From Lactobacillus sp. ESL0679 (lineage in GTDB: Bacteria; Bacillota; Bacilli; Lactobacillales; Lactobacillaceae), in the NCBI RefSeq assembly GCF_029433515.1, contig NZ_JAQTIG010000004.1, forward strand, positions 1 to 64,000: a stretch of 64,000 nucleotides of DNA. The letters run 5' to 3'. The notes below the pieces were generated by a model. That model ran no database searches, was not told where the DNA came from, and saw only the letters and a program-made list of their open reading frames with translations. Positions 1 through 8,522 of the stretch are shown in pieces. Numbering within the stretch: the stretch's first letter is position 1; each line of letters starts with the position of its first letter. A program made the position numbers and the translations under genes.

Positions 1-74
1 ACACAGTAGTTAAGCTTCTTCACGCCGAGAGTAGTTGGTGGGAGACTGCCTGCGAGGGTAGGACGCTGCCGTGC
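1..74 (+). rRNA. rrf: 5S ribosomal RNA, 3' part (5' end outside window)
   Basis: The first 74 bases match the 3' two thirds of a Firmicutes 5S rRNA (conserved ACACAGTAGTTAAGC near the start and GGGAGACTGCC further on), followed by a T-run. It marks the end of an rRNA operon that begins upstream of the window. The tRNA-Asn and tRNA-Ser genes follow directly, as in many Lactobacillus rRNA operons. The exact 3' end is approximate. Confidence 0.9.
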
Positions 75-85
75 TTTTTTAATAT

Positions 86-158
86 TCCGGCTTAGCTCAG
101 TTGGTAGAGCGCTTGACTGTTAATCAAGATGTCGTCAGTTCGAGTCTGACAGCCGGAG
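86..158 (+). tRNA. tRNA-Asn (GTT)
   Basis: A 73-nt cloverleaf with acceptor arms TCCGGCT/AGCCGGA, a D-arm with AGCTCAGTTGGTAGAGC and a TTCGAGTC T-loop. The anticodon loop CTGTTAA gives anticodon GTT (119-121), reading AAC/AAU. No CCA is encoded. It lies 11 nt after the 5S gene and is probably part of the rRNA operon transcript. Confidence 0.95.
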
Positions 159-164
159 TATATT

Positions 165-256
165 GGAGCGTTGTCCGAGTGGCTTAAGGAGCATGATTGG
201 AAATCATGTATATGGGTTTTAATCCTGTATCGAGAGTTCAAATCTCTCACGCTCCG
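165..256 (+). tRNA. tRNA-Ser (GGA)
   Basis: A 92-nt class II tRNA with a long variable arm, acceptor arms GGAGCGT/ACGCTCC and discriminator G. The anticodon loop TTGGAAA gives GGA, reading UCC/UCU. CCA is not encoded. It lies 6 nt after tRNA-Asn and is probably the last gene of the rRNA operon. Confidence 0.95.
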
Positions 257-269
257 TAATAAATAATTG

Positions 270-306
270 AAAGCTTGTTAAACCAATGTTTAACAGGCTT
301 TTATTT
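270..306 (+). terminator. terminator of the rRNA-tRNA operon
   Basis: Inverted repeat AAGCTTGTTAAAC...GTTTAACAGGCTT followed by a T-rich run, 14 nt after tRNA-Ser. It fits a Rho-independent terminator with one mismatch in the stem. Confidence 0.8.
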
Positions 307-350
307 TGTTTGCGATATAAAATTGAAACAATAAAGTCAAAAATAATTTT

Positions 351-405
351 ATACTCCGCAGTAAATAATTAAATGCATGTTAAACTGTGGTTTTGCAGGC
401 GTTTA
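351..405 (+). repeat. degenerate second copy of tRNA-Ser 3' tail plus terminator stem
   Basis: Bases 351-405 resemble 249-303, the last bases of tRNA-Ser and the terminator behind it. Shared pieces include ACTCCG/GCTCCG, GTAAATAATT/ATAAATAATT and GCATGTTAAAC/GCTTGTTAAAC. The second copy has decayed and no longer forms the hairpin. It may be a remnant of a duplicated tRNA tail or of an old integration at tRNA-Ser. The rest of 307-513 holds nothing I can identify. Confidence 0.5.
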
Positions 406-513
406 ATTCAGCTTTTAATACAAAAATTAATAGGTAAAGAAATTAATGATAGTTTAACCTTAATCTTGCTTAACCGCATGGACTAATTATGAACTAAATA
501 AAGCGATTTTAAA

Positions 514-1143
514 TTATTTCATCTCATTCTTAGTTTGGAAGTATTTACTTTCCTCAATTAGCCAAAAGACATGTTCTTTTTTACCGAGGTGTTTAATCAA
601 ATGATCGGGATTGCCACCTACTAAGGTATTAGCGACTACATTTTTAGTTACCACTGCTCCAGCTGCAATAATTGCATTCTCGCCAATGGTAATTCCTGGC
701 AAGATCACGGCGTAACCACCAATCCAAACATTGTCGCTGACAACAATTCTTTTTCCAAATTCAAGGCCAGTTTGGCGAATTTGCGCATCAGTAGGATGTC
801 CAGCAGTGTAGAAGCTGACACGTGGACCAACTAAAACATTATTACCAATGATAATTTGGTTAACATCCAAAAAAATGCAGTCCATGTTGGCGTAAAAATT
901 ATTGCCTATTGTTGTATGACGTCCGTAATCGACATGAAGAGGGGGAACTACATAACTATTTTTACCAAAATTACCAAAGAGTTGCCGTTCCAGTGATATT
1001 ATTTTTTCTTTATTAGAGATTTTTTCTCGGTTAATTTTTTGCGCAATTATTTTACCATGAATTGACGTATTTTCTGGTTTAATATTTGCAGCTTGGTATA
1101 AACTTCCTTTTAACATCTGCTGATAATCAAAATCTTCGGCCAT
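514..1143 (-). CDS. maltose/galactoside-type O-acetyltransferase
   Basis: Left-handed beta-helix (hexapeptide repeat) acyltransferase of the LacA/Maa/NodL group, which moves acetyl from acetyl-CoA to a sugar hydroxyl. The N-terminus carries the family's maltose acetyltransferase domain (MLKGSLYQA). Hexapeptide turns run from about residue 75 to 185, and the catalytic His is H116 in YTAGHP. At 209 residues it is slightly longer than usual, because of a charged C-terminal tail. The start is supported by an AGGGAGTG ribosome binding site just upstream. It is a lone gene on the minus strand between tRNA clusters. The acceptor sugar cannot be told from sequence. Confidence 0.85.
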   Translation of the reverse strand: MAEDFDYQQMLKGSLYQAANIKPENTSIHGKIIAQKINREKISNKEKIISLERQLFGNFGKNSYVVPPLHVDYGRHTTIGNNFYANMDCIFLDVNQIIIGNNVLVGPRVSFYTAGHPTDAQIRQTGLEFGKRIVVSDNVWIGGYAVILPGITIGENAIIAAGAVVTKNVVANTLVGGNPDHLIKHLGKKEHVFWLIEESKYFQTKNEMK

Positions 1144-1247
1144 AATTTCACTCCCTAAAATCTTTTTAAATTAATTTTATTTTACTAGATTTTTAATTAT
1201 AGTTCAGTAAAAAATTACGAATTTTGCAAAAAAAAACGAAAAAAAGA

Positions 1248-1276
1248 TAGACAAGACCGCGACCTTTTGCTATAGT
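1248..1276 (+). promoter_or_regulatory. promoter of tRNA-Val
   Basis: A -35 box TAGACA (1248-1253), a 17-bp spacer and a -10 box TATAGT (1271-1276) end 32 nt before the tRNA-Val gene. The sequence upstream is an A-rich tract that could act as an UP element, fitting a strong stable-RNA promoter. Confidence 0.65.
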
Positions 1277-1308
1277 ATTAAGAGTAGTCATGAGATGACA
1301 ACGACCTC

Positions 1309-1381
1309 GGAGGATTAGCTCAGCTGGGAGAGCATCTGCCTTACAAGCAGGAGGTCACAGGTTCGAGCCCTGTATCCTCCA
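1309..1381 (+). tRNA. tRNA-Val (TAC), first copy
   Basis: A 73-nt cloverleaf with acceptor arms GGAGGAT/ATCCTCC and anticodon loop CTTACAA giving TAC. It is identical over its whole length to the copy at 1594-1666. CCA is not encoded. Confidence 0.95.
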
Positions 1382-1463
1382 TAATAATGGTGGTGTGAAA
1401 ATTTGCACCGCCATTATTTATGGAAATAATTAAATATTATTTTTCAGAATTGAGAAAGAATTC

Positions 1464-1491
1464 TTGCATTTTTCCAAGTATCTAGTATACT
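1464..1491 (+). promoter_or_regulatory. promoter of tRNA-Glu/tRNA-Val
   Basis: A -35 box TTGCAT (1464-1469), a 16-bp spacer and a -10 box TATACT (1486-1491) lie 26 nt before tRNA-Glu. This suggests the Glu-Val pair is transcribed separately from the first tRNA-Val. Confidence 0.6.
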
Positions 1492-1517
1492 GGTTAAAGT
1501 GCTTTGATTCAGGCTAT

Positions 1518-1589
1518 GACCCGTTGGTCAAGTGGTTAAGACATCGCCCTTTCACGGCGGTAACATGGGTTCAAATCCCGTACGGGTCA
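1518..1589 (+). tRNA. tRNA-Glu (TTC)
   Basis: A 72-nt cloverleaf with acceptor arms GACCCGT/ACGGGTC and anticodon loop CTTTCAC giving TTC. The T-arm GGGTTCAAATCCC is canonical. CCA is not encoded. Confidence 0.95.
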
Positions 1590-1593
1590 CTTT

Positions 1594-1666
1594 GGAGGAT
1601 TAGCTCAGCTGGGAGAGCATCTGCCTTACAAGCAGGAGGTCACAGGTTCGAGCCCTGTATCCTCCA
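1594..1666 (+). tRNA. tRNA-Val (TAC), second copy
   Basis: Identical 73-nt sequence to 1309-1381, starting 4 nt after tRNA-Glu. Anticodon TAC. The two copies enclose tRNA-Glu and its promoter, so recombination between them could delete that tRNA. Confidence 0.95.
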
Positions 1667-1673
1667 TCGTTCT

Positions 1674-1704
1674 AAGACTACCGAATCTACGGTAGTCTTT
1701 TTTT
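1674..1704 (+). terminator. terminator of the tRNA-Glu/Val unit
   Basis: Perfect stem AAGACTACCG/CGGTAGTCTT with a short loop, followed by a run of seven T. It lies 7 nt after the second tRNA-Val. Confidence 0.9.
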
Positions 1705-1736
1705 ATACAAAAGGAACGAAACAATTTAATATTTAT

Positions 1737-1815
1737 CGGTTCAAGTCCTGAGAGGATCCGCTAAGTAAGTGGAGATGCCTTGTAACCGAATAGCTGTTGT
1801 CTATATAGGGGGACT
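1737..1815 (+). promoter_or_regulatory. SMK box (SAM-III) riboswitch
   Basis: The leader of metK has the signature of the S-adenosylmethionine SMK box known from Lactobacillales. The outer stem is CGGTTCAAG with CTTGTAACCG. The conserved core is CTAAGTAAG...GAGATGCC. The metK Shine-Dalgarno (AGGGGGAC, 1808-1814) is complementary to the GTCCT at 1745-1749. In this class SAM binding makes that pairing form and blocks ribosome access, so the control is translational. There is no intrinsic terminator here, in agreement. Confidence 0.92.
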
Positions 1816-1818
1816 ATT

Positions 1819-3018
1819 GTGGAAAAACGTTTATTTACTTCAGAATCTGTTTCTGAAGGACATCCAGATAAGATTGCTGACCAAATTTCTGATGCGATTT
1901 TAGATGCGATTATTGCTCAAGACTCAGATGCACACGTTGCCTGTGAAACCATTGTTACCACTGGAATTGTGTATGTATTTGGCGAAATATCGACTAGTGC
2001 TTACGTTGATATTCAGTCAATTGTTCGTAAGACAGTTTTACGAATTGGTTATGACAAGCCAGAACTTGGCTTTGACGGCAATAATTGTACTGTACTAGTC
2101 GATATTGATGAGCAATCACCTGATATTGCTGATGGTGTTGATCATTCGCTAGAAACTCGTGAAAATCAGTCTGACGAAGATAATTTGGATCAAATTGGTG
2201 CAGGTGACCAAGGTTTAATGTTTGGCTTTGCGATTAAAGAAACGCCAGAGTTAATGCCGCTGCCAATTTCACTTGCGCACCGGTTAATGCGTCAAGTTGC
2301 GCAATTGCGCAAAGATGGGACTTTAACATGGTTGCGTCCGGATTCTAAAGCACAAGTTACCGTTGAATATGATGAAACCGGTAAGCCTAAGCGGGTTGAT
2401 ACGGTTGTCATTTCAACGCAAACTGATGATCAAGTTACTAATGAAGAAATCCGTCAGGCAATGATTGATTTAGTCATTAACAAGGTTATTCCAGCTAAGT
2501 ATTTGGATGAGAAAACAAAATACCTGATTAACCCTTCTGGTCGCTTTGTCATCGGGGGACCTAAAGGTGATTCAGGGTTAACTGGCCGTAAGATTATCGT
2601 TGATACCTATGGTGGTTATGCTCGCCATGGTGGTGGCGCCTTTTCCGGTAAGGATCCGACAAAGGTTGACCGCAGCGCTAGTTATGCGGCACGTTATGTT
2701 GCCAAAAACATCGTGGCTGCTGGTCTAGCATACCGCTGTGAAGTGCAGCTAGCTTATGCGATTGGTGTAGCTCATCCAGTATCAGTAATGATTGATACTG
2801 CCGGCACTGGAAAGGTTAGTGATGAGCTCTTAACGAAGGCGGTTCGGGAAATCTTTGATTTACGTCCAGCTGGCATTATCAAGATGCTTGACTTGCGCCG
2901 GCCAATATATGAGCAAACGGCAGCCTACGGTCATTTTGGTCGCACTGATATTGATTTGCCATGGGAAAAGACCGATAAGGTTCAAGAAATCTTAGATTTT
3001 GTAAAGAAAAATAAATAA
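1819..3018 (+). CDS. metK: S-adenosylmethionine synthetase
   Basis: Makes S-adenosylmethionine from methionine and ATP in the cytoplasm. At 399 residues it has the usual length. The N-terminal signature [19 protein letters not shown] and the ATP-binding [10 protein letters not shown] and [22 protein letters not shown]-like segments are present. The start codon is GTG, placed just after the AGGGGGAC site that belongs to the SMK box, so synthesis is expected to fall when SAM is plentiful. An MFS gene follows after 18 nt and is probably on the same transcript. Confidence 0.97.
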   Translation: MEKRLFTSESVSEGHPDKIADQISDAILDAIIAQDSDAHVACETIVTTGIVYVFGEISTSAYVDIQSIVRKTVLRIGYDKPELGFDGNNCTVLVDIDEQSPDIADGVDHSLETRENQSDEDNLDQIGAGDQGLMFGFAIKETPELMPLPISLAHRLMRQVAQLRKDGTLTWLRPDSKAQVTVEYDETGKPKRVDTVVISTQTDDQVTNEEIRQAMIDLVINKVIPAKYLDEKTKYLINPSGRFVIGGPKGDSGLTGRKIIVDTYGGYARHGGGAFSGKDPTKVDRSASYAARYVAKNIVAAGLAYRCEVQLAYAIGVAHPVSVMIDTAGTGKVSDELLTKAVREIFDLRPAGIIKMLDLRRPIYEQTAAYGHFGRTDIDLPWEKTDKVQEILDFVKKNK

Positions 3019-3036
3019 TTTTAAGGAGGAGCAATT

Positions 3037-4488
3037 ATGAAAAAAACAAACGTACCTGTTGTTACGCTTGCGATTTTTATGACAACTTTTATGGCTGCGA
3101 TTGAAGGAACGATTGTTTCAACTGCAATGCCAACCATTGTTTCTGATCTGAATGGATTGGAAATTATGAACTGGGTTGTTTCAATTTTCTTATTTATGAC
3201 AGCTGTATCGACTCCTTTATACGGAAAACTGGCAGACAGCATTGGTCGCAAGCCAGTTTTTTTGTTTGGTATTGCGTTGTTTGTTGTTGGGTCAGCCCTC
3301 TGCGGACAAGCACACAATATGATGGAGTTAATCTTGTTTCGGGTTGTGCAGGGCCTCGGCTCTGGTGCAGTTCAGCCTGTAGCAATGACAATTATCGCGG
3401 ACTTGTATACTTTAAAAAAGCGCACCAAGATGCTTGGACTTAATTCTGGCTTCTGGGGAGTTGCTTCTGTTATTGCACCACTTCTGGGTGGCTTTATTGT
3501 TCAAAGCCTGTCTTGGCACTGGGTCTTTTACATCAATGTGCCGATTGGTTTAATTGCCTTTTTATTAGTTGTATTCTTTTTGCATGAACCTAAGGAAAAG
3601 GTAGCAGTTAAGTTAGATGTTAAGGGTACGTGCTGGCTAATTGTCCTATTATTAACCTTGATGTATGTACTGCAAGAATTAGGTTCGCTTAATTGGCTGA
3701 TAACAGTCGCTCTAGTGATTTTAATTATTATTAGTGCAGTTGCCTTTTATCATGTTGAAAAGAACGCAGATGACCCGATAATGCCACTCTCAATGCTTAA
3801 AGGTAGAGAGTTCCTCGCATTAAACCTGATTACCCTGTTTATTTCAGGTGTTGTAATCGGTTTTGAATTCTATATTCCGACCTGGATGCAGGGAATTAAG
3901 GGTACAAGTGCTACGATTGCAGGCTTTGCCGTTACGCCAAGTTCTGTAATGTGGGTTGTTGGTTCGTTCTTAATTGGTGGCATGCTTGGTCACTTTGGCG
4001 TTCGCAAAACTTTCTTCGGCATGCTAGGATTACTAGTAATTGCAGACATACTATTGCTAATTGTGCCAATGCAAACACCATTTTGGGTATTTTGTGTCAT
4101 TGCAACAATGAATGGTTTGGCTTTTGGGGCAATTATCACTGCGTCTCAAGTTCGCTCACAAGTCTTAGTGGAACCAGAAAACGTTGGGGTCGCTACGTCA
4201 TTTAATACACTAATGCGTTATTTAGGACAGACGATGTTAGTTTCAATTTACGGTATTACATTTAATACGATTGTTGCTGGACAAATTGCTAAGCATCCAG
4301 CTCTAACACAGGCAATGATGAACAAAATTGTGTCATCAGTTAAAGCCAAGGAATTGGCTGCTAACTTGGTTCCACAATTGCGGCAGGTATTGTTTAGCGC
4401 CCTAAAGGGTGTCTACGTTGTCTCAATGGTTGCCATTGTGATTTCAATTTTGATTAACGCTAGTTATAAAAAGCAAAAAGAGAATTAA
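3037..4488 (+). CDS. MFS drug exporter, DHA2 (EmrB/QacA) family
   Basis: A 483-residue proton-driven membrane transporter predicted to have 14 transmembrane helices. MFS motif A is seen as GKLADSIGRKP between helices 2 and 3, and motif C-like GFWGVASVIAPLLGG in helix 5. The family mostly exports lipophilic cations and drugs. An AAGGAGGAG site precedes ATG, and the gene is 18 nt behind metK with a terminator after it. It therefore probably shares the metK transcript, although the SMK box acts on metK translation and need not regulate this gene. The substrate is unknown. Confidence 0.88.
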   Translation: MKKTNVPVVTLAIFMTTFMAAIEGTIVSTAMPTIVSDLNGLEIMNWVVSIFLFMTAVSTPLYGKLADSIGRKPVFLFGIALFVVGSALCGQAHNMMELILFRVVQGLGSGAVQPVAMTIIADLYTLKKRTKMLGLNSGFWGVASVIAPLLGGFIVQSLSWHWVFYINVPIGLIAFLLVVFFLHEPKEKVAVKLDVKGTCWLIVLLLTLMYVLQELGSLNWLITVALVILIIISAVAFYHVEKNADDPIMPLSMLKGREFLALNLITLFISGVVIGFEFYIPTWMQGIKGTSATIAGFAVTPSSVMWVVGSFLIGGMLGHFGVRKTFFGMLGLLVIADILLLIVPMQTPFWVFCVIATMNGLAFGAIITASQVRSQVLVEPENVGVATSFNTLMRYLGQTMLVSIYGITFNTIVAGQIAKHPALTQAMMNKIVSSVKAKELAANLVPQLRQVLFSALKGVYVVSMVAIVISILINASYKKQKEN

Positions 4489-4498
4489 ACAGTTTTAT

Positions 4499-4542
4499 TT
4501 AAAAAGGCCAATAATTTAGTTATAAGTTGTTGGCCCTTTTTT
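4499..4542 (+). terminator. terminator of metK-MFS
   Basis: Stem AAAAGGCCAA...TTGGCCCTTTT with one bulged base, followed by TTTTTTG, 12 nt after the MFS stop. Confidence 0.8.
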
Positions 4543-4614
4543 GCTTAAATTTGGTATTGCTTTAGGAATAAATTGCACATATAATTGTTGCCAATTTAGT
4601 GAGAAAATAATTAT

Positions 4615-5051
4615 ATGGATAAAAACACAAAACAGCCTATTGAAAAATTAGCTGGGCAAAATTCAACCAACAATACGGTGAGTGATGTAGCAATGACCGA
4701 TGATGATTGGCTAGATAAAGCTGCTAAAAAGGTAAATGTGGTTTTTTCTGGGGACATATATGTCAAATTAAAATCTGGCAAAAAGAAAATTGCTAAAATT
4801 CCGATGCTAACCAATAAGCATGATGAATATTTTGTTCATGCTATTGCGGCGTATACAATAGTGACGGCGAGTACAGGGGAGTTAACGAATAAGTCTTTGA
4901 TATGAAGCCACTAGTTGATGGGTATCTTAAAAATACAAACCAGAAAATCATTAAGGATCCTGATGCCAAGGTTAACACTTTTACTGGAGCAACGTCACAA
5001 AAATCTAAAGATGATATTATTGATGCAATTTCTGAAGCATCACCTAAATAA
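4615..5051 (+). pseudogene. FMN-binding-like protein, split by a frameshift
   Basis: Two adjacent reading frames appear to be halves of one gene. The first (4615-4905, 96 residues) has no signal peptide and contains DIYVKLKSGKKKIAKIP. The second (4902-5051, 49 residues) begins at an ATG overlapping the stop of the first (ATGA) and contains NTFTGATSQKSKDDIIDAI. The TGAT element followed by a helix is like the C-terminal part of FMN-binding domains (RnfG/NqrC type). A single -1 shift near 4900 would join them. Either the gene is broken or these are two translationally coupled small genes. The FMN-binding assignment is tentative. Confidence 0.45.
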
Positions 5052-5078
5052 AAAGCCGACGTTAGTCGACTTTTTTGT
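5050..5078. terminator. bidirectional terminator between convergent genes
   Basis: Stem AAAAGCCGAC/GTCGACTTTTTT with loop GTTA, with A-run on one side and T-run on the other. It can serve the plus-strand FMN-like gene and the minus-strand PAP2 gene. Confidence 0.8.
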
Positions 5079-5085
5079 TAGCAGT

Positions 5086-5724
5086 TTATTCTTTTAAGTA
5101 GTAATGATACAAGAAGGAATAACCAATCAGAACAAAGGTAATTCCTTCTAAAAAGCCACCGAGAACATCTGACGGATAGTGAACATGTGTGAAGATTCTG
5201 GTGTAGCCAATCAGTAATGGGAAACAAGCCCAGATAATACACAAAATTGTTTTAGCAGCCTTGTTCTTAATTAATAAAATAGTTAGTACGATTAAAATCC
5301 CGAATAAAGTAGCACTTCCGACAGAATGACCAGATGGGAAACTGTAACCGTGGGCAGCAACCAAGTGGTGCACATATGGTCGGTGCCGAGCAATTGCGTG
5401 TTTGATAATCCAGTTATAGCCATTGGCTGTAATCATGGTTCCCGCCGTGAAGAAGGCATAAGCGTATTTTTTAAAGACTAGCAGAATGATGAATAGGATA
5501 AGTGTCTCAACCACAATGACACTCGTATTACCTAAATTGGTAAAAGTTGTTGCGAATTTAACATTGGCTAGGTTTGTGTTACAGATAATTCCAATTATTG
5601 CATTGTCAAATTGATGAATAATTTGATTGCTTGAAGAAACTAGGATGGCCCAGACTGCATAAATGACCAAAAAGATTGTTGCGGGCACGATTGTGTCTCT
5701 TTTAGCGTGTGTTGTATTATTCAA
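5086..5724 (-). CDS. PAP2-family membrane phosphatase
   Basis: A membrane phosphatase of the type-2 phosphatidic acid phosphatase family. Members dephosphorylate undecaprenyl pyrophosphate or phosphatidyl-glycerol phosphate. The three motifs are seen in order: KHAIARHRP, SFPSGHS and RIFTHVHYPSDVLGG, with about six hydrophobic helices. I place the start at a TTG (5722-5724), because GGGGAG lies 8 nt upstream. A longer frame reaching 5811 has no such site and would run into the divergent leuS leader. This gives 212 residues. UppP-like activity is possible but not provable from sequence. Confidence 0.85.
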   Translation of the reverse strand: MNNTTHAKRDTIVPATIFLVIYAVWAILVSSSNQIIHQFDNAIIGIICNTNLANVKFATTFTNLGNTSVIVVETLILFIILLVFKKYAYAFFTAGTMITANGYNWIIKHAIARHRPYVHHLVAAHGYSFPSGHSVGSATLFGILIVLTILLIKNKAAKTILCIIWACFPLLIGYTRIFTHVHYPSDVLGGFLEGITFVLIGYSFLYHYYLKE

Positions 5725-5794
5725 ATGTTTTTCTCCCCTTGTTTTTTTTAGTATTTGTGGTAAATTATAATCATTATTGATAAAAAAATAAAGG

Positions 5795-5998
5795 TCAGGA
5801 ACTAGTAGCAATGTTGTTTTTCCTTAGAGAAAAGTCGGTTGGTGCAAGACTAAAAAAACTAATTGTGAACTGAGCCTGAGAAAGAACCTTTCGTTGTGCT
5901 GCCGCGTTAAGGAGCGATAGAGGGTCATGCTACGGCATGAAACTTAGGTGGTACCGCGATTATTCGTCCTATGATTAGTTTCATAGGACTTTTTTTAT
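5795..5998 (+). promoter_or_regulatory. T-box leader of leuS
   Basis: A tRNA-sensing leader with an AGTA motif (5804-5807), TTAGAGA and the distal GGTTGGTG loop of stem I. The T-box sequence AGGTGGTACCGCG (5945-5957) follows, then a terminator stem GTCCTATGA/TCATAGGAC with eight T (5966-5997). A candidate specifier codon is CTG (5870-5872) in the context GAACTGA, which fits leucine. A TATAAT at 5766-5771 may be the -10 box. Uncharged tRNA-Leu is expected to stabilise the antiterminator and allow leuS transcription. Confidence 0.9.
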
Positions 5999-6010
5999 GA
6001 GGTGAAGCAG

Positions 6011-8425
6011 ATGTACAATCACAAAGTTGTCGAAAAAAAATGGCAAGATTATTGGGCCAAAAATAAAACTTTCAAAACGGGTAATGATCCGAAGAAGAAA
6101 AATTATTATGTCATGGACATGTTCCCATTTCCATCTGGTAAGGGATTGCACGTTGGTCACCCAGAAGGCTATACAGCAACTGATATTACTGCCAGAATGA
6201 AGCGGGCACAGGGCTATAATGTTCTTTATCCAATGGGATGGGATGCCTTCGGTTTGCCAACAGAACAATATGCGTTAAAGACGGGTAAGGATCCGGCTGT
6301 TGTTACTAAAGAAAATATTGCTACTTTTAAAAAACAATTGCACAAGCTTGGTTTTTCTTATGATTGGGACCGCGAGATTGCAACTTGTGATCCAAAATAT
6401 TATAAGTGGACCCAATGGACATTTGAACAAATGTACAAGCATGGCTTGGCTTATGAAGCTGAAGTACCGGTTAACTGGTCACCAGATTTAGGGACAGTTG
6501 TTGCGAATGAAGACATTGTTGACGGTAAGACAGAACGGGGCGGCTTTCCAATTTATCGTCGTAATATGAAGCAATGGATGCTGAAGATTACGGCTTATGC
6601 TGATCGGTTACTTGCTGGTCTTGATAAGCTTGATTGGCCGGAAAACGTTAAGGAAATGCAAAGGAACTGGATTGGTCGTTCAGTTGGTGCCCAAGTTACG
6701 TTCAAAATTAAGAATTCTGATCAGACCTTTGACATTTTTACCACTCGTCCTGATACCTTATTTGGTGCCAGCTATGCAGTTTTGGCGCCAGAAAACAAAC
6801 TAGTTGAAAAAATCACAACAGCTGACTACAAGGCAAATGTTGAAGCATATGTTAAGGAAATCGAGTCCAAGTCTGACTTGGAAAGAACTGATCTGAACAA
6901 GAATAAGACTGGTGTCTTCACTGGTGCATACGCAATCAATCCGGTTAATGATGAAGAAATTCCAATTTGGATTTCTGATTACGTTTTAGCGACTTATGGT
7001 ACTGGTGCGGTAATGGCCGTTCCAGCACATGATGACCGTGATTATGAATTTGCTAAAAAGTTTGACTTACCAATTAAGCCAGTTATTAAGGGCGGCGACA
7101 TCACTAAGGAAGCTTATACTGGTGATGGTGTCCACTTTGATTCCGAATTTTTAAACGGCTTAAAGATTGAAGATGCGAAGAAGAAAATTGTAGCTTGGCT
7201 AGAAGAACACAATGTTGGTGAAAAGAAGGTCAACTACAAGCTGCGTGATTGGGAATTCAGTCGCCAGCGCTACTGGGGTGAACCAATTCCTGTTATTCAT
7301 TGGGAAGATGGCGAAACAACTTTGGTTCCAGAAGACCAATTACCATTAGTTTTGCCACACGCAACTGATATTAAACCTTCAGGAACACCTGAAAGTCCAC
7401 TTGTTAACTTGACAGATTGGGTTAACGTTGTTGATGAAAATGGCCGCAAGGGTAAACGAGAGACAAACACGATGCCTAACTGGGCTGGCTCATCATGGTA
7501 CTTTATCCGTTACGTTGATCCGCATAATGACCAAAAGCTAGCTGACTATGACTTGCTTAAGAAGTGGTTGCCAGTTGACTTGTACATTGGTGGGGCAGAG
7601 CACGCAGTGCGGCACTTGCTCTACGCACGTTTCTGGAACATGGTTCTCTACGACTTGGGTGTTGTACCAAATGAGGAACCGTTCCAGCGTCTATACAATC
7701 AAGGTTTGATTTTAAAGAACCACGAAAAGATGTCTAAGTCTAAAGGCAACGTTGTTAATCCAGACGATGTGATTGATGAATACGGCGCAGACAGCCTGAG
7801 AACTTACGAAATGTTCATGGGCCCATTAGATGCCTCAATTGATTGGGATGACAATGGTCCTGCTTCGACCAAGAAGTTCTTGGATCGCGTTTGGCGTCTA
7901 TTTGTAAACGATTTGGACTTGAAGGCAATTCCACAAGAAAACATTGTTGCCGAAAATGATGGTGCGCTGGATAAGGTATATGCCGAAACTGTTAAGAAGG
8001 TAACCGAAGACTTTAAAGCTTTGCACTTTAATACCGCGATTTCACAAATGATGGTCTTTGTTAATGCAGCCCAAAAGGTTAAGACAATTCCACGGGAATA
8101 TGCAGAAGGCTTTATTACTCTGATGGCACCAGTTGCACCACACATGATGGAAGAAATTTGGCAAATCATGGGTCATGACCAATCAGTTACCTTTGCTAAA
8201 TGGCCAACTTATGATCCAGCTAAATTAGTTGAATCAACGGTAGAGATTATGGTTCAAGTAAACGGCAAGTTGCGCGGCAATTTCAACGCTGCTAAGGATA
8301 CAGCTAAGGATGAGCTGCAAGAGCAGGCTTTGGCATTGCCACATGTTCAAAAATTCTTAGCTGGTAAAGATGTCAAAAAGGTCATCGTTGTACCGAATAA
8401 GATTGTTAACATTGTTGCAAAATAA
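6011..8425 (+). CDS. leuS: leucyl-tRNA synthetase
   Basis: Class I synthetase that charges tRNA-Leu. The HIGH element is HVGH in [12 protein letters not shown], the KMSKS loop is KMSKSKGN near residue 575, and the CP1 editing domain lies between about residues 220 and 410 ([12 protein letters not shown], the T-rich editing motif). I start it at ATG 6011, 5-6 nt after GAGGTGA. An upstream in-frame GTG at 6002 overlaps that ribosome site. This gives 804 residues, the normal length. Control is by the T-box. Confidence 0.97.
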   Translation: MYNHKVVEKKWQDYWAKNKTFKTGNDPKKKNYYVMDMFPFPSGKGLHVGHPEGYTATDITARMKRAQGYNVLYPMGWDAFGLPTEQYALKTGKDPAVVTKENIATFKKQLHKLGFSYDWDREIATCDPKYYKWTQWTFEQMYKHGLAYEAEVPVNWSPDLGTVVANEDIVDGKTERGGFPIYRRNMKQWMLKITAYADRLLAGLDKLDWPENVKEMQRNWIGRSVGAQVTFKIKNSDQTFDIFTTRPDTLFGASYAVLAPENKLVEKITTADYKANVEAYVKEIESKSDLERTDLNKNKTGVFTGAYAINPVNDEEIPIWISDYVLATYGTGAVMAVPAHDDRDYEFAKKFDLPIKPVIKGGDITKEAYTGDGVHFDSEFLNGLKIEDAKKKIVAWLEEHNVGEKKVNYKLRDWEFSRQRYWGEPIPVIHWEDGETTLVPEDQLPLVLPHATDIKPSGTPESPLVNLTDWVNVVDENGRKGKRETNTMPNWAGSSWYFIRYVDPHNDQKLADYDLLKKWLPVDLYIGGAEHAVRHLLYARFWNMVLYDLGVVPNEEPFQRLYNQGLILKNHEKMSKSKGNVVNPDDVIDEYGADSLRTYEMFMGPLDASIDWDDNGPASTKKFLDRVWRLFVNDLDLKAIPQENIVAENDGALDKVYAETVKKVTEDFKALHFNTAISQMMVFVNAAQKVKTIPREYAEGFITLMAPVAPHMMEEIWQIMGHDQSVTFAKWPTYDPAKLVESTVEIMVQVNGKLRGNFNAAKDTAKDELQEQALALPHVQKFLAGKDVKKVIVVPNKIVNIVAK

Positions 8426-8522
8426 AATTTAATTTTTCCTAAAATGAATAGCTATGTGATTGAGAATTATTAGCTTTGCTTGCAAAATAGGATAGTTAGT
8501 ACACTAGATTTAGGAAAAATTA

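Noticed and set aside
1464-1751. A 95-codon open frame on the plus strand
   Set aside because: It runs through tRNA-Glu, tRNA-Val and the terminator and has no ribosome binding site; it is a chance frame over RNA genes.
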